Of a stretch of 64,000 nucleotides of DNA, positions 37,121 to 46,417 are shown piece by piece; the stretch's first letter is position 1; each line of letters starts with the position of its first letter. A program made the translations under genes and the position numbers. Source of the DNA: Anaeromicropila herbilytica (GTDB lineage: Bacteria; Bacillota; Clostridia; Lachnospirales; Lachnospiraceae). The stretch covers positions 3,821,001-3,885,000 of the forward strand of contig NZ_AP024169.1 of the NCBI RefSeq assembly GCF_016591975.1, written 5' to 3'. The notes beneath the pieces are model-generated. The model had not been told where the DNA came from. It saw only the letters and a program-made list of their open reading frames with translations, and made no database searches.

Positions 37121-40006
37121 CTATTCCTCCGTAGTAATATTTGTTACTCCATCACTATCGACATTATCTTCGTAGTTATTATTCACTGTTTCTATCTGAA
37201 TTTCTCTATTGGTATCATTTTTATCTCTATAACTGGTTATATCTTCTACTTTTGTATCTAGCTCTATTGCGTCCTTTTGTTCATTCTTGATATTCGTTAT
37301 TTCTTTATTTATGTTTTTATTTGCTTTTCTGCTTGTTCCTTTTTTATTTGTATCTTTATTACTTGTTTCTTTATTACTTGTTGATTTTCTATTTGATGCT
37401 TTTCTATTTATTTCTTTTTTTCCCGTTTGCCTTTTACTTGTTTCTTTTTTAATCGTTTCTTTTTTACTTGCTTTGCTTTTGGATATTTCTTTTTTATTTG
37501 CTTCGTTTACATTTGTTTCTCTCTCGATTTCTAATTCTATTTCCTTATTTTCATTAGAATTAGTGACATTCGCTTTTATAGATTCATTTTCAGAAACTGC
37601 TATCTCAGTATCAATGTCTAACTCTTTATCAACTCTTACTTCATCTACATCTATAGTGCTATTTTCATCAATATTATCTTCTGTATCAATTATTACACTT
37701 TCAGACTCTAAGTTCTCTTTTTTTTCATTCATTACTTCTAATTTATTATTAGTTATGACTTCTTTTTTTCTTCTTACTTTCGACTTTGTAATCGTTACTT
37801 CTTCTGGTGTACAACTAAATATTGTCATACCCATTGGAGGTACAGTAATTGCAATGGAATACTCTCTTTCATCTGCCTCTGTATCTTTCGCTACTTTCGA
37901 TCGTGGATTCAAATTGCCTTTACCACCATATTCCACTTTATCGCTACTAAATATCTCTTTATACTTTCCTTTAAAAGGTACACCTACGATATAGTCTTCA
38001 TATACAACAGGAGTAAAATTACATACAATTAATAATGTATCTTCTTTGTGATCGGCTTTACGTAAAAAGGATAGAATACTTCTATCGCTATCCATGTTAT
38101 TTATCCATTCAAAGCCCTCCATAGAAAAATCCTTTTTATAAAGAGCAGGATGCTTTTGATAAAACCAATTCAAATCTTTAACATAATTCTTCATTTCCTG
38201 ATTCTTATCTTGATCTAGAAGGTACCAATCTAAACCTTTATCTTCATTCCATTCATTATATTGAGCAAATTCTTGACCCATAAATAATAATTTCTTTCCT
38301 GGATGAGCCATCATATAAGCATATGCTACTCTTAAATTATTAAATTTATGTTCCATATCTCCCGGCATTTTATTGATCATAGAACCTTTTTCGTGAACTA
38401 CTTCATCATGAGATAATACCAAAATAAATTTTTCACTATAAGCATATACCATACTAAAGGTTAATTCATTCTGACGACCTTTACGAAATAAAGGATCACA
38501 TTTCATATAATTGATAAAATCATTCATCCATCCCATATTCCATTTATATTGAAAACCTAGTCCATTATTTTCAACCGCATCGGTAATCTGTGGCCAAGCT
38601 GTTGATTCTTCTGCAATGAGAATTGCACCATTTTTTTTACTTCTAAATAATGAATTCAATTTTTTTAACATCTCTATGGCTTCCAGATTTTCATTTCCAC
38701 CATATATATTGGCAACCCATTCACCATGCTTTTTACCATAATCAAGATAGAGCATCGATGCTACTGCATCCATCCTGATACCATCAGCATGATATTTCTC
38801 TACCCAAAAGTTGGCATTTGCAATCAAGAAATTAGCTACTTGTGGTCTTCCATAGTTGAAGATTAAAGTCCCCCAATGAGGATGCGATCCCTGTCTTGGA
38901 TCAAGATGTTCATATAAGCAGGTTCCATCAAAATTAGACAATGCAAAAGTATCTCTTGGAAAATGTGCAGGTACCCAATCTAATATAACACCAATTCCAT
39001 GTTGGTGCATATAGTCCATAAAATACATAAAATCCTCTGGCGTGCCATAACGAGACGTAGCAGCATAATACCCCGTAACTTGATAGCCCCATGAAGCATC
39101 AAAAGGATGTTCCATGATTGGCATAAGTTCAATATGCGTATATCCCATCTCTTTTACATAATCACACAACCGAACAGCTAACTCTCGATAATTATAAAAT
39201 GGATCATCTTTATCCTCTTTTTGAATCCAAGATCCTAAATGAACTTCATAGATTAACAAAGGCTGCTTTTCATGATCTACTTTTTTTCTTTTTTCAAGCC
39301 AATTATCATCATTCCATTCATATTTATTGATATCATATACAATGGAAGCTGTATTTGGTCTTAATTCGGAGTAATAAGCATATGGATCAGATTTTAAGAT
39401 TACTAATCCACCTTTTAACTTAAGTTCGAACTTATACAGCTCTCCCTCGTTAATATTTGGTATAAATAATTCAAATATACCTGATGTTCCTAATCTTCTC
39501 ATAGGATGTCTTCTTCCATCCCATAAATTAAAATCACCAACAACACTAACTCTAATTGCATTTGGTGCCCATACTGCAAATGAAACGCCTTTTACTCCCT
39601 TCATTTCAGTTACATGAGCACCTAATTTATCATACACATTATAATGAATTCCGTTAGAAAATCTGCTGATATCAGTTTCAGTGATACTAGACTTAAATGC
39701 ATATGGATCAGAGATCTCAATCTCTGTCTGATTATCAAATGTAACACAATAAGTATAGCTAAATATTTTTTTACCTGGAACTAGAACTGCATAAAAACCT
39801 GCTTCATCCACACGCTCCATTACATATTTCTTCTCTGTTTTAGCAACTTTAACCTCTATTGAAATTGCAGTTGGTATAAATGTATTGATTAAAATGCCTT
39901 CTTCTGTAATCTGAGGGCCTAATATTTTATGCGGATCATCATGTTCCGAATAAACAATCGCTTCTATTTCGCCCCAATTGCACAAATTATATAGCTTTTC
40001 ATCCAT
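37121..40006 (-). CDS. glgB: 1,4-alpha-glucan branching enzyme with a long charged C-terminal tail
   Basis: 961 residues. Residues 1 to about 733 form a normal GlgB: carbohydrate-binding N-terminus, VSVVGDFNLWDGRRHPM, and GH13 catalytic parts GIRMDAVASML (Asp nucleophile), ILIAEESTAW (Glu) and VLSHDEVVHEKGS. It makes the alpha-1,6 branches of glycogen. From about 734 to 961 comes an unusual low-complexity tail, first Glu/Asp-rich (NIDENSTIDVDEVRVDKELD), then Lys/Ser/Thr-rich (SKKETIKKETSKRQTGKKEI) and acidic again. The tail is not part of the family; the frame is open to the stop. No other glg gene is adjacent; mscS follows directly. Confidence 0.95.
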   Translation of the reverse strand: MDEKLYNLCNWGEIEAIVYSEHDDPHKILGPQITEEGILINTFIPTAISIEVKVAKTEKKYVMERVDEAGFYAVLVPGKKIFSYTYCVTFDNQTEIEISDPYAFKSSITETDISRFSNGIHYNVYDKLGAHVTEMKGVKGVSFAVWAPNAIRVSVVGDFNLWDGRRHPMRRLGTSGIFELFIPNINEGELYKFELKLKGGLVILKSDPYAYYSELRPNTASIVYDINKYEWNDDNWLEKRKKVDHEKQPLLIYEVHLGSWIQKEDKDDPFYNYRELAVRLCDYVKEMGYTHIELMPIMEHPFDASWGYQVTGYYAATSRYGTPEDFMYFMDYMHQHGIGVILDWVPAHFPRDTFALSNFDGTCLYEHLDPRQGSHPHWGTLIFNYGRPQVANFLIANANFWVEKYHADGIRMDAVASMLYLDYGKKHGEWVANIYGGNENLEAIEMLKKLNSLFRSKKNGAILIAEESTAWPQITDAVENNGLGFQYKWNMGWMNDFINYMKCDPLFRKGRQNELTFSMVYAYSEKFILVLSHDEVVHEKGSMINKMPGDMEHKFNNLRVAYAYMMAHPGKKLLFMGQEFAQYNEWNEDKGLDWYLLDQDKNQEMKNYVKDLNWFYQKHPALYKKDFSMEGFEWINNMDSDRSILSFLRKADHKEDTLLIVCNFTPVVYEDYIVGVPFKGKYKEIFSSDKVEYGGKGNLNPRSKVAKDTEADEREYSIAITVPPMGMTIFSCTPEEVTITKSKVRRKKEVITNNKLEVMNEKKENLESESVIIDTEDNIDENSTIDVDEVRVDKELDIDTEIAVSENESIKANVTNSNENKEIELEIERETNVNEANKKEISKSKASKKETIKKETSKRQTGKKEINRKASNRKSTSNKETSNKDTNKKGTSRKANKNINKEITNIKNEQKDAIELDTKVEDITSYRDKNDTNREIQIETVNNNYEDNVDSDGVTNITTEE

Positions 40007-40148
40007 TTATAACTCCTCCTTGAAATCATAATACGGTTAAGTAATTACCATATTTTTCCTAATGAATTTTATTGTAACATTATTCGTATTAGATTACAAT
40101 TATTAAATTGCTAAATTTTATCACTCATATAGCTAATTTTTCAACAAT

Positions 40149-40796
40149 TTATTCAAGGTACCACTCATCAGCAGATTCATCATTACCATCTTCTTTTTTT
40201 GGCATATATTTTTTCAAAACTCGCTCCATTAAAAATGAAAATAGTAAACAACTAAGTGCTGGTAAAAAAGATACAGTAATTGGTATAATTCGAATTACAT
40301 AATAGCTAACTACCACAATAACAACTAAAACAATGGTAGTAGGAAGATGTTTCATAGCCATGAAAAATGAAGTATGAATCAATTGTCTTTTTCTCATTGT
40401 AAATCTCGAAAGATTAGGGAATATATAAACGCTAACACATAACAAGATGAAGAACATTGCTCGGTAAATGCAGATGAGAATATATCCTTGTGTCCCTCCC
40501 ATTTTAACTGCAAGTCTCATATTAAGATATAACAAAGAACCAAATAACAATATAATAAGCCATAGTATCGTTCCAGTGATAAAGTTAGCTTTAAAGGAAC
40601 GAAAATATTCTTTGGTTAAGTAGCCTCTCTCATGTCGTATTACTTTTACTACCCCATAATATAAAGCTGTTGTTGAAGCACCAATTGTTACTATAGGTAT
40701 TGACGTAATCAACCATAAAATGCTTAGATAAAAGATATCAAATACCTTTGATAAGCCTGTCATTAATCCGCCTTCCAAGTTAAATAAATTCCCCAT
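40149..40796 (-). CDS. DUF624 (YesL-like) membrane protein
   Basis: 215 residues with four to five hydrophobic segments. The family mark LWLITSIPIVTIGASTTALYYGVVK is followed by HERGYLTKEYFRSFK. YesL-type proteins are often beside carbohydrate-uptake or glycosidase genes; their role is unknown (family knowledge). Here it sits between manA and glgB in a carbohydrate-related stretch on the same strand. GGAGA precedes the ATG. Confidence 0.85.
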   Translation of the reverse strand: MGNLFNLEGGLMTGLSKVFDIFYLSILWLITSIPIVTIGASTTALYYGVVKVIRHERGYLTKEYFRSFKANFITGTILWLIILLFGSLLYLNMRLAVKMGGTQGYILICIYRAMFFILLCVSVYIFPNLSRFTMRKRQLIHTSFFMAMKHLPTTIVLVVIVVVSYYVIRIIPITVSFLPALSCLLFSFLMERVLKKYMPKKEDGNDESADEWYLE

Positions 40797-40854
40797 AAAT
40801 ATTCTCCTATCTCTTCTATCGTTTATTTTAAGTATTTTGGAACTTAGGTTACCT

Positions 40855-41793
40855 TTAGTGTATCATATTTGATGATATAATACTAAGGTTTCCTTCTAAT
40901 GTATACTCTCCATAGCCTGATGACAAAATGAAATGATCACCTTTTGAAATCTTAACATTGTCTATTAAGCCTTCTCCTCCAATTACACTCATAATTGTAA
41001 AAGGTTCTTTTGCAGGTAGGGAAATCTCTCCATTAACATCAATCTTACTTACTTCATAATACTCACATTGAATTAATTTTTCAATCGTATTATTCTCAAT
41101 TGTTATAGTCTCTCGTAGTGGCTTTACTTCTTCAAATGGACAAGTTATTACATCTATGCTCTTCTCTAAATGTAATTCTCTTGGTTTTCCATTCTGCAAT
41201 CTATCATAATCATATAAACGATATGTAATATCACTATTTTGTTGCGTTTCTAATATTAACGTACCACCTTTAATTGCATGTACCGTCCCTGGTGTAATCT
41301 GAAAAAAATCACCTTTTTTAATAGGTTGTACTTTGATTAAATCATTCCATGCCTTATCTTCAATCATCTTCTTAAGTTCATCTTTACTTGACGCATTATG
41401 CCCTATAACAATCTGAGCTCCCTCATCGCAATCTAGTATATACCAACATTCTGTCTTTCCTAGAGAGCCATTCTCATTCTGCTTTGCGTAAGTATCATCT
41501 GGATGAACTTGAATGCTTAGATCCTCTTTTGCATCTATAATCTTGACAAGAAGCGGAAAAGTATCTCCATTTACATTTCCAAAAAGATCTTTTTCCTTTT
41601 TCCATATATCACTTAGCTTTCTTCCTTCATAAGTACCACTTTTTACAACACAATCTCCATTAGCATGTGCACTTACAGCCCAGCATTCTCCCGTTTTATC
41701 ACTTGGAATATTATAATGGAAATCTTTTGACAATCGATTTCCTCCCCATATCATCTCTTTCATCACTGGATCTAAAAATAGTATTTCTTTCAT
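40855..41793 (-). CDS. manA: Mannose-6-phosphate isomerase, class I
   Basis: 312 residues, the short Firmicute type. It interconverts mannose-6-phosphate and fructose-6-phosphate. Visible are PVMKEMIWGGNRLSKDF, the metal-binding SIQVHPDD (about residue 96), GKTECWYILD, and GTVHAIKGGTLILETQQNSDITYRLYD with the remaining ligands. AAGGAGAT precedes the ATG. A perfect 15-bp inverted repeat lies in the leader. Confidence 0.95.
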   Translation of the reverse strand: MKEILFLDPVMKEMIWGGNRLSKDFHYNIPSDKTGECWAVSAHANGDCVVKSGTYEGRKLSDIWKKEKDLFGNVNGDTFPLLVKIIDAKEDLSIQVHPDDTYAKQNENGSLGKTECWYILDCDEGAQIVIGHNASSKDELKKMIEDKAWNDLIKVQPIKKGDFFQITPGTVHAIKGGTLILETQQNSDITYRLYDYDRLQNGKPRELHLEKSIDVITCPFEEVKPLRETITIENNTIEKLIQCEYYEVSKIDVNGEISLPAKEPFTIMSVIGGEGLIDNVKISKGDHFILSSGYGEYTLEGNLSIISSNMIH

Positions 41794-41820
41794 AAGGCAT
41801 CTCCTTCGTTTGAATTTTCA

Positions 41821-41860
41821 TTATGATTAAATTATAAACTCTTCTAATTTAATCATAATA
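41821..41860. promoter_or_regulatory. Perfect 15-bp inverted repeat upstream of manA
   Basis: ATTATGATTAAATTA (41821-41835) and its exact complement (41846-41860) lie 28 bp upstream of the manA start. The stem is almost all A/T with no T run after it, so an operator is as likely as a terminator. Confidence 0.45.
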
Positions 41861-41980
41861 AAAATTCACAATAAATGCAACAATATTTCACTTTTAGTTT
41901 ACATTTTTATTTATTTTGCACTATAATATTCTTTATACAAGCTTCGAAATAAGTTCAAGTAATATTTTATAAGAAAATAA

Positions 41981-43288
41981 TTATTCCTTAGATTGATTTG
42001 TCTCTTTACTATTAATTGAATGTAGGAATAAACCACTCCTTAATTTTGGTTCAAACCAAGTGGACTTAGGTGGCATTCGTTTACCTAGATCTGCTACCAT
42101 GAACAACTCCTCTATTGATGTTGGATAAAGTGTAAAAGCTACCACCATATCCTCCTTTACCCTTTTTTCTAATTCCTTTGTTCCTCTTATCCCGCCGACA
42201 AAATCAATTCTTTTATCAATCCTTGGATCTGTAATTCCGAGAATTGGACTTAAAATAAAATTCTGTAATATCGATACATTAAGTGTTTTTATGATTTTCT
42301 CTTCCTTATTATATTCATTTTCAATACTATCTAATTGTTCCTTTTTAAATGATAAACGATACCAATGATCATCTATATACATACCATAACTCAGCTTTGA
42401 ATCTGGTTGATACTCTTTATCTCCACAATCCAAGATATCAAAGCTTTTCTTTACCTCTTGTAGGAAATCATCCTTCGATAATCCATTCAAATCTTTAACT
42501 ACACGGTAATAGGGATATATCATAAGTTCATTATCAGGAAAAAGTACAGATAGAAAATAATCCGATTCTAGCTTTATCGACTGACTTTCTAACTTCGAAT
42601 TTTCCTCTTCTTTTCTTCTCTTTAATCCCACTTTAACTGCAGAAGCAGCACGATGGTGACCATCTGCTATATAGATTTGCTTCATTTCGCTAAAGATTCC
42701 TTTTATCTCTTTTATTACATCTGGGTTCGATACCCTCCAAGCATTATGATGAATATGATCGGTACTTTCAAATGAATATAAGCAGTCTTGTTTCTTAATA
42801 TCAGATGTTATTTTAGTCAATTTGTTATTATTACGGTAGGCTAAAAAGATAGGACCTGTTTGTGCATTACATACATCAATATGATTGATTCGGTCTATTT
42901 CTTTATCTTCTCTAGTATCTTCATGTTTTTTTATCGTATGATTTAGATAATCATCAATGGACACACATCCTACTATTCCCGTCTGGTGTCTACCCTCCAT
43001 AATCAGCTCATAGATGTAATAGCACTCTGTTGAATCTTCGATAAAGATTCCCTCTTCTATCATCTGATTTAAGATATCCTTAGCTTTATAATACACCCTC
43101 TCATCATACATACTGATAGAATCATGAAACTGAGTGTCTGCGCGATCGATTTTTAAAAATGAGATAGGCTCTCTTATGACTTCTTTTCTAGCTTCTTCTC
43201 TTGAGTATACATCATATGGTAATGCAGCAACTCTTTCAGCTAGATGCTCCTTTGGTCTGATACTGGAAAATGGTCTAATATCTGCCAT
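41981..43288 (-). CDS. DUF1015 family protein of the serine operon
   Basis: 435 residues with the DUF1015 marks. The N-terminus is ADIRPFSSIRPKEHLAERVAALPYDVYSREE, EPISFLKIDRADTQF follows, and YIADGHHRAASAVK is central. The function is not known, although the family often follows serC and serA and is named for that (family knowledge). Here it also lies downstream of serA on the same strand, but a terminator and a 310-bp palindrome separate them. The AGGAGG site before the ATG supports its start. Confidence 0.88.
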   Translation of the reverse strand: MADIRPFSSIRPKEHLAERVAALPYDVYSREEARKEVIREPISFLKIDRADTQFHDSISMYDERVYYKAKDILNQMIEEGIFIEDSTECYYIYELIMEGRHQTGIVGCVSIDDYLNHTIKKHEDTREDKEIDRINHIDVCNAQTGPIFLAYRNNNKLTKITSDIKKQDCLYSFESTDHIHHNAWRVSNPDVIKEIKGIFSEMKQIYIADGHHRAASAVKVGLKRRKEEENSKLESQSIKLESDYFLSVLFPDNELMIYPYYRVVKDLNGLSKDDFLQEVKKSFDILDCGDKEYQPDSKLSYGMYIDDHWYRLSFKKEQLDSIENEYNKEEKIIKTLNVSILQNFILSPILGITDPRIDKRIDFVGGIRGTKELEKRVKEDMVVAFTLYPTSIEELFMVADLGKRMPPKSTWFEPKLRSGLFLHSINSKETNQSKE

Positions 43289-43313
43289 GCACGAAACCTC
43301 CTTTATTTATTAG

Positions 43314-43625
43314 ATGATATTATGAGTTGCCCGACAAATGACCTGTTTCAGAATCTAGCCTGGCAATTTGCACAAAACAGAAAAAATGAATGCGCCTTTG
43401 AACATGTATTAGAAAATCTTGTTCTCGGATCATTTCGTGTTATATGCTAGGACAGATCTGTCTGAGCGAAGCGAGTTATCTGTCTTAGCATATGTTTTAC
43501 ATGAAATGATCTGAGAACTAGATCTTCTTATACATATTCAATGAAGCATGAGTTTTTCTGTTTTGTGCAAATTACCTAGACAACCTCCCAAACAGGTCAT
43601 TTGTCGGGCAACTCATATTATATCA
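43314..43625. repeat. Long palindrome (about 310 bp) between serA and the DUF1015 gene
   Basis: The arms are about 150 bp each. Outer ends are GATATTATGAGTTGCCCGAC and its near-exact complement; shared inner blocks are GACAAATGACCTGTTT, TTTGCACAAAACAG, TCATTTC and GACAGAT. The tip is TCTGTCTGAGCGAAGCGAG. No ORF. A solo arm of the same family is at 27955. Confidence 0.9.
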
Positions 43626-43669
43626 TTCATGTTAAATATAGTAAATAAACTATCAATCCTAAAAAGTCA

Positions 43670-43714
43670 AAAAGACAGGATGTTTTAGGTTTCCCCAAAA
43701 TATCCTGTCCTTTT
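43670..43714 (-). terminator. Terminator of serC-serA
   Basis: AAAAGACAGGATGTTTTAGG pairs with CCAAAATATCCTGTCCTTTT. The minus-strand product ends in a T run. It lies 10 bp past the serA stop. Confidence 0.8.
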
Positions 43715-43723
43715 ATATTCCTC

Positions 43724-44887
43724 TTATTTAATGATTCGTACCTTTAATACTCCTTGGATTGCTTCAATTTTTTCTACAATCTCTTTTGTTGCTGTTACTT
43801 CAATATCAAATACTGTATAAGCGAATTCCCCTTTACTCTTATTAATCATATTTGATATGTTAATATTTTCTTCTGACAAAACACCCGTAAATTGCGTAAT
43901 CATATTTGGTATGTTCCTATGATTTACTGTTATACGTGAAACTGATGTACATACTCCAGCATCACAAGCAGGATAATTTACAGAGTTCTTTATATTACCA
44001 TTTTCAAGATAATCTCTGATTTCTTTTACTGCCATTACTGCACAGTTATCTTCTGACTCTTCTGTGGAAGCTCCAAGGTGAGGTAGAGCAATTACTCCTG
44101 CCATACCTGCTGTCTTAGCATTAGGGAAGTCCGTAACATACTTTTTCACTTTTCCTGATTGTAAAGCTTCTTCTATGTCATTGTCATTTACAAGCAAATC
44201 TCTTGCGAAGTTAAGAACAACAACTCCATTCTTCATTAATGCAATCGTATCTTTATTAATCATTCCTTTGGTATTATCAAGTAGTGGAACATGTACTGTT
44301 ATATAGTCACATTCTCTATAGATATCTTCAATATTCTTTACATGAGTAATATCCCTAGATAGATTCCATGCTGCATCCACTGAGATATAAGGATCGCAAC
44401 CATATACTTGCATCCCCAGACGATTCGCTGCATTTGCAACTAATACTCCGATGGCACCAAGACCGATAACACCTAATTTTTTACCTTGGATTTCAGTTCC
44501 AGCAAATTGAGATTTTTGTTTTTCAACAAGCTTTGCTACGTTTTCATCCTCTTTTACTGTCTGAACCCAATTAATACCACCAACAACATCCCTTGCTGCA
44601 AGCATTAATCCTGCGATTACTAATTCTTTAACACCATTTGCATTCGCTCCAGGTGTATTAAACACTACAATACCCTTTTTCGCACATTCCTCTAATGGAA
44701 TATTATTCACCCCTGCGCCTGCTCTGGCAATTGCTTTTAAGGTTTCTGGTAATTCTAGATCGTGCATTGCTGCACTACGTACAAGTACAGCATCTGCTTG
44801 ATTTAATTCTTTTACTGTTTCATATTGATTATCAAAAAGGTCTAATCCTACATTAGCAATAGGATTGAGGCAATTCACTTTATACAT
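43724..44887 (-). CDS. serA: D-3-phosphoglycerate dehydrogenase
   Basis: About 387 residues; first step of serine synthesis, oxidising 3-phosphoglycerate with NAD. The Rossmann motif LGVIGLGAIGVLVAN is at about 140-155, with VLVRSAAMHDLELP early and GVVVLNFARDLLVND and ALPHLGASTEESEDNCA marking the dehydrogenase domain. A C-terminal ACT domain (NMITQFTGVLSEENINISNM) may sense serine. GGGAG is 5 nt from the ATG at 44887; an open frame to 44908 is not used. It starts 36 bp after serC. Confidence 0.95.
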   Translation of the reverse strand: MYKVNCLNPIANVGLDLFDNQYETVKELNQADAVLVRSAAMHDLELPETLKAIARAGAGVNNIPLEECAKKGIVVFNTPGANANGVKELVIAGLMLAARDVVGGINWVQTVKEDENVAKLVEKQKSQFAGTEIQGKKLGVIGLGAIGVLVANAANRLGMQVYGCDPYISVDAAWNLSRDITHVKNIEDIYRECDYITVHVPLLDNTKGMINKDTIALMKNGVVVLNFARDLLVNDNDIEEALQSGKVKKYVTDFPNAKTAGMAGVIALPHLGASTEESEDNCAVMAVKEIRDYLENGNIKNSVNYPACDAGVCTSVSRITVNHRNIPNMITQFTGVLSEENINISNMINKSKGEFAYTVFDIEVTATKEIVEKIEAIQGVLKVRIIK

Positions 44888-44891
44888 AAAG

Positions 44892-44914
44892 GCTCCCATC
44901 TGTCGCATCTGGCA
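44892..44914 (-). promoter_or_regulatory. Short hairpin motif before serA, also found before ilvB
   Basis: On the minus strand, stem GTTGC/GCGAC with loop CAGAT, then ACAGATGGGAGC. The last GGGAG acts as the serA ribosome-binding site. The same motif lies at 58421-58445. Confidence 0.5.
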
Positions 44915-44923
44915 ACGTGTAAA

Positions 44924-46006
44924 TTACTTATTATCTGCTTCAAATTTCTTCATAAATTCAACTAACTTTTCAACACCTTCGATTGGCATAGCATTATAGA
45001 TACTTGCTCTCATGCCTCCAACTGAACGGTGTCCTTTTAAGTTTTCAAAGCCTGCTGCTTTTGCTTCTTTTACGAATTTAGCATCCAACTCATCATTACC
45101 TGTTACAAATGGTACATTCATAAGTGAACGATCTTCTTTTCTTACTGTTCCTTTGAACATACTACTTTGATCTAAGTAATCATAAAGAATCTTTGCTTTC
45201 TTTTCATTTAATTCTTTCATGGCTTCAAGTCCGCCATTTTTCTTTAACCATTTAAACACTTTACCACAGATGTAGATACCATATGCTGGAGGTGTATTGT
45301 ATAAAGATTTATTGTCATCATGAATCTTATATTTTAACATAGTAGGTGTTCCAGGAAGTGTATCCTCTGTTATTAGATCTTCACGAATAATCGCAATAAC
45401 TACACCAGCTGGTCCAACGTTCTTTTGAACACCACCATAGATTAATCCATATTTCGTTACATCCACAGGTTCAGATAAGAAACAAGAGGATACGTCCGCT
45501 ACTAATGGTTTTCCTTTGGTATTAGGAAGTGTCTTGAATTTGGTTCCATAGATTGTGTTATTCTCACAGATATATACGTAGTCAGCATCCTCATCTATGT
45601 CAAGATCAGAACAATCAGGAATATAAGAAAAAGTTTTATCTTCACTTGATGCAATGGCTTTTGCTGTTCCATAGATTTTTGCTTCTTGGAATGCTTTCTT
45701 TGCCCATTGACCAGTAATGATATAATCCGCCACTTTATTCTTCATAAGATTCATAGGAATCATTGCAAATTGTTGCGAAGCTCCACCCTGTAAGAATAAT
45801 ACTTTATAATTATCTGGAATATTCATTAGATCTCTTAGGTCTTGTTCTGCTTCACCAATAATCGATTCGAATGCTTTCGATCTGTGACTCATCTCCATTA
45901 CCGACATTCCAGTACCCTTATAGTCTAACATTTCGTCTGCTGCTTCTTTTAATACTTCTTCAGGTAGTACAGCTGGACCTGCTGAAAAATTATATATTCT
46001 TCCCAC
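44924..46006 (-). CDS. serC: Phosphoserine aminotransferase
   Basis: 360 residues; PLP enzyme making phosphoserine from phosphohydroxypyruvate. Marks are YNFSAGPAVLPEEVL at the N-terminus, GMSVMEMSHRSKAF, LFLQGGASQQFAM and the PLP lysine in YGGVQKNVGPAG. GHRSVGGMRASIYNAMP near the C-terminus is typical. First gene of the serC-serA operon, with its own promoter and a GGAGG site before the ATG. Confidence 0.97.
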   Translation of the reverse strand: MGRIYNFSAGPAVLPEEVLKEAADEMLDYKGTGMSVMEMSHRSKAFESIIGEAEQDLRDLMNIPDNYKVLFLQGGASQQFAMIPMNLMKNKVADYIITGQWAKKAFQEAKIYGTAKAIASSEDKTFSYIPDCSDLDIDEDADYVYICENNTIYGTKFKTLPNTKGKPLVADVSSCFLSEPVDVTKYGLIYGGVQKNVGPAGVVIAIIREDLITEDTLPGTPTMLKYKIHDDNKSLYNTPPAYGIYICGKVFKWLKKNGGLEAMKELNEKKAKILYDYLDQSSMFKGTVRKEDRSLMNVPFVTGNDELDAKFVKEAKAAGFENLKGHRSVGGMRASIYNAMPIEGVEKLVEFMKKFEADNK

Positions 46007-46083
46007 GTTGTGAATCCTCCTTTATTTTGCTTCGAACTTGCACTGTAAATTTTTAATGCTTTACTACATTAATGCATAGACTG

Positions 46084-46112
46084 ATTATAAGACGAAAGTA
46101 TATCGAAGTCAA
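46084..46112 (-). promoter_or_regulatory. Promoter of serC-serA
   Basis: TTGACT (46107-46112), 17-bp spacer, TATAAT (46084-46089). Among the best matches to a sigma-A promoter in the window. The 46007-46417 gap otherwise holds only the terminator at 46366. Confidence 0.8.
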
Positions 46113-46365
46113 CCTATTTCTCTAGAAAAAAATATGAAGTCTATAATTTTTTTATTATTTGCAGATTATATATTTTTTCGTAATGTGTATAACAGCACTT
46201 TGTTAACTGCTAATGTAGAGCTAAGCAACATCATTATAATTTCTAAGGTTTTTTCTTATATTTTAGTTAGCTTTATTATTAGTAATATGAAGAAACCAAA
46301 CCATATATTCATTACATAGCATAAGAAAATTTTTTATCAATTCAATCCAAAAAGTATGTATAAAA

Positions 46366-46412
46366 AGTATATCTCTAGAATTCACAGACAAGAATTCTAG
46401 AGATATATCTTA
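46366..46412. terminator. Terminator of the giant DUF11 gene
   Basis: AGTATATCTCTAGAATTC pairs with GAATTCTAGAGATATA, 18 bp with an 8-nt loop. A run of As before it gives TTTTTAT on the minus strand. Confidence 0.85.
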
Positions 46413-46417
46413 AATTA

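Noticed and set aside
37287..37994. 235-residue plus-strand ORF rich in Phe/Leu/Ser
   Set aside because: Antisense shadow of the Lys/Glu low-complexity tail of glgB; no ribosome-binding site and no promoter.
46134..46319. 61-residue plus-strand ORF before the giant gene
   Set aside because: No ribosome-binding site and poor composition; it lies between the serC promoter and a terminator.
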